A DNA stretch of 13,629 nt from NCBI GenBank assembly GCA_040007195.1, contig JBDTVQ010000163.1:1-13629 (forward strand), given 5' to 3'. This document shows, one piece after another, positions 11,847-13,629 of this stretch. The first letter of the stretch is position 1; each line of letters starts with the position of its first letter. The DNA is from JAFLBB01 sp040007195 (lineage in GTDB: Bacteria > Acidobacteriota > Terriglobia > Bryobacterales > Bryobacteraceae). The position numbers were made by a program, and so were the translations under genes. The notes beneath the pieces are model-generated. The model was not told the DNA's origin and did no database searches. It saw only the letters and a list, made by a program, of their open reading frames with translations.

Positions 11847-13629
11847 ATGATCTATAAGCTTGCAGCGGCGTTCCTGATTAGCATTCTGGCCGTAGCGCAG
11901 CAGCCGCAAGGTGAATGGTCCGCCTACGGACACGACAGCGGCGGCACCAAATATTCGCCTTTGAAACAGATCAACGCGGCAAATGTCGGCCGCTTGACCG
12001 TCGCCTGGACCTACAAAACCGGCGACCTCTACCCGGGCAATCCCGGCAGGCCTTCTTCCCAGCAGACAACTCCTCTTTACGTGGATGGCGTCCTGTATGC
12101 CACCTCGGGCTTCGGGCGTGTCATTGCGCTTGATCCGGACACCGGCACCAAGCTGTGGGACTTCGATCCCAAGACCGACGTGAAGGCTGGTTGGGGAGAC
12201 TTTGCCAACCGTGGCGTAGCCGTTTGGAGAGACAAACGGGCGAAGCGGGATTCCGTCTGCTCGAAGCGGATCTATGTATCGCCGATCGATGCGCGCCTGT
12301 TCGCCTTGGATGCGAAGACGGGGAAGCCGTGTGTGGATTTTGGATCAGAAGGCGTGGTGGACCTCCGCTCCGGATTGAAGATTCCGCCCGAGCAGAAGTC
12401 CGACTACGAGACGACGTCACCCCCCGCCGTCGTTGGCGATGTGATCGTGATGGGCTCCGCCATTGCCGACAATGGCCGCGCGCGCATGCCGAGCGGCGAA
12501 GTGCGTGGGTTCGATGCGCGCACCGGGAGGTTGCTTTGGACGTGGCTGCCTGTCGGCGAGACCGACAAGACCGGCGCAGGCAATGCGTGGTCCATCTTGA
12601 GCGTCGATGAGAAGCGCGGATGGGTGTTCGTTCCGACCGGGAGCCCGAGCCCCGACTATTATGGCGGTAACCGCCCGGGCGACAATCGCTTTGCCAATTC
12701 CGTCACTGCGCTCGAAGGCAAGACGGGCAAGGTGGTTTGGAGTTTCCAGACCGTGCACCACGATGTGTGGGATTATGATGTGGCCTCGCAACCGCTGCTC
12801 TATTCCTCCAGGCGCAATGGCCGCGCGGTTGATGCTGTCGCCGCCGGATCGAAGACAGGCCACCTTTTCCTGCTGGAGCGGGCTACGGGAAAGCCAATCT
12901 TTGGCGTGGAAGAGCGTCCCGTTCCTCAGAATGGCGCCGCAGGGGAAGCGATCTCCCCCACTCAACCGTTCCCCACAATGCCCAAGGCTCTTGTGCCGCA
13001 GGCGCTAAAGCCCGAGGATGCCTGGGGCCTCACGCCCGAAGATAGAAAGTGGTGCGCCGACAAGATCCGATCGCTCCGCAACGACGGCATCTTCACGCCG
13101 CCCACTGAGCAAGCGTCGTTGATCGTTCCAGGCAACGTTGGCGGCATGGCCTGGGGCGGCGCGGCGTGGCACCCCGACGCGGGACTGCTGATTGTGCCCA
13201 CTAACCGGTTGCCGGCAATGGTGCAGTTGATCCCTCGCGACAAATTCAACAGCGAGCGCCAGCGCAAGGATCGCCTCGATACCGAATTCGCGCCACAACG
13301 GGGCACGCCTTATGGCATGGCACGAGAGTTTCTTACGACGCCGCAAAAGGTTCCGTGCAACGCGCCGCCGTGGGGGGCCCTGACGGCCATTCGAACGGCC
13401 ACCGGTGAGGTGGCGTGGGAGGTTCCGCTTGGATCGCTGCCGTGGTTGAAAGAAGTACCGGGGTCCGGTAACTGGGGCTCGCTCGTACTGGGCGGTCCCA
13501 TCGCGACGGGCGGCGGACTGGTCTTCATCGGCGGCACTTTCGACCCCTACCTACGTGCCCTCGATGTCATCAGCGGCCGCGAAATTTGGAAAGGCGAACT
13601 GCCTTCTTCAGCCCGTGCCACACCCATGA
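11847..13629 (+). CDS. soluble PQQ-dependent glucose-dehydrogenase-like quinoprotein, 3' end outside window
   Basis: 594 codons are present with no stop before the edge. MIYKLAAAFLISILAVAQQP is a signal peptide, so the enzyme is periplasmic. The rest aligns with the beta-propeller of E. coli membrane glucose dehydrogenase (Gcd): WSAYGHDSGGTKYSPLKQI (24-42), HHDVWDYDVASQP (304-316), SKTGHLFLLE (335-344), TQPFP, GIFTPPTEQ, PWGALTAI, DPYLRALD and an end near ARATPM. Asp309 and Lys336 lie 27 residues apart, the same spacing as the catalytic Asp466 and Lys493 of Gcd. Repeated W-motifs (A-x-D-x-x-T-G-x-x-x-W) mark the blades. The five N-terminal membrane helices of Gcd are absent. Only about 40-60 residues should be missing, unless a cytochrome c domain follows. 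Likely substrates are glucose or another sugar or polyol. It is transcribed away from pdxR; no clear ribosome site is seen. Confidence 0.9.
   Translation, partial: MIYKLAAAFLISILAVAQQPQGEWSAYGHDSGGTKYSPLKQINAANVGRLTVAWTYKTGDLYPGNPGRPSSQQTTPLYVDGVLYATSGFGRVIALDPDTGTKLWDFDPKTDVKAGWGDFANRGVAVWRDKRAKRDSVCSKRIYVSPIDARLFALDAKTGKPCVDFGSEGVVDLRSGLKIPPEQKSDYETTSPPAVVGDVIVMGSAIADNGRARMPSGEVRGFDARTGRLLWTWLPVGETDKTGAGNAWSILSVDEKRGWVFVPTGSPSPDYYGGNRPGDNRFANSVTALEGKTGKVVWSFQTVHHDVWDYDVASQPLLYSSRRNGRAVDAVAAGSKTGHLFLLERATGKPIFGVEERPVPQNGAAGEAISPTQPFPTMPKALVPQALKPEDAWGLTPEDRKWCADKIRSLRNDGIFTPPTEQASLIVPGNVGGMAWGGAAWHPDAGLLIVPTNRLPAMVQLIPRDKFNSERQRKDRLDTEFAPQRGTPYGMAREFLTTPQKVPCNAPPWGALTAIRTATGEVAWEVPLGSLPWLKEVPGSGNWGSLVLGGPIATGGGLVFIGGTFDPYLRALDVISGREIWKGELPSSARATPM

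Overview
This window most likely comes from a GC-rich soil bacterium of the Acidobacteriota, perhaps the Bryobacterales/Solibacter group. That placement is inferred from the style of several proteins (a secreted Cys-pair protein with an Asp/Arg/Gly-rich linker, a DUF4136 protein, an acetate kinase of the GFHGLSY type, a soluble PQQ dehydrogenase) and was not tested by any search. I see no tRNA, rRNA, CRISPR array, complete insertion sequence or phage gene.

Layout. (1) Positions 1-909, minus strand: a worn stress/metal-type cluster. It holds a DUF1269-like gene that keeps its start and ribosome site but loses its family after about 40 codons, a one-helix membrane mini-protein, an intact DUF302 gene, and a reading frame that starts on the DUF302 stop codon and encodes only the C-terminal end of a copper/heavy-metal P-type ATPase. 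(2) 910-1752: no convincing intact gene, but a possible BON-domain remnant on the plus strand and a short inverted copy of the DUF1269-like gene start. (3) 1753-2739, plus strand: a secreted two-domain protein of unknown function followed 6 bases later by a 50-residue one-helix membrane protein. (4) 2919-7062, plus strand: gnd-zwf-ackA, joined by two 4-base ATGA overlaps, so almost certainly one translationally coupled operon. (5) 7120-11710, minus strand: pdxR, pdxS, pdxT, a low-molecular-weight phosphatase, a DUF4136 protein and an AraC-type regulator, tightly packed and probably one long transcript. (6) 11711-11846: divergent control region with a promoter that would give a leaderless pdxR mRNA. 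(7) 11847 to the window edge, plus strand: a soluble PQQ-dependent dehydrogenase related to membrane glucose dehydrogenase, open at the right edge.

How the genes work together. Zwf and Gnd run the oxidative pentose phosphate branch from glucose 6-phosphate to ribulose 5-phosphate; AckA makes ATP from acetyl phosphate. AckA would fit this operon best if a phosphoketolase elsewhere supplies acetyl phosphate from pentose phosphates, but none is present here. The PQQ enzyme could oxidise glucose in the periplasm to gluconate, which can re-enter as 6-phosphogluconate at Gnd. PdxS and PdxT make pyridoxal 5'-phosphate, and the MocR-type PdxR next to them is the expected PLP-sensing regulator.

Most notable points: Gnd has Asp-Lys-Asp where NADP enzymes have Asn-Arg-Ser/Thr, suggesting NAD use; PdxR lacks the acidic residue that normally holds the PLP ring nitrogen; the AraC protein appears to lack most of its first helix-turn-helix; and the left end looks like gene decay or rearrangement. 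I did not find a clearly new multi-gene system; the gnd-zwf-ackA coupling and the extended pdx operon are the most system-like arrangements.
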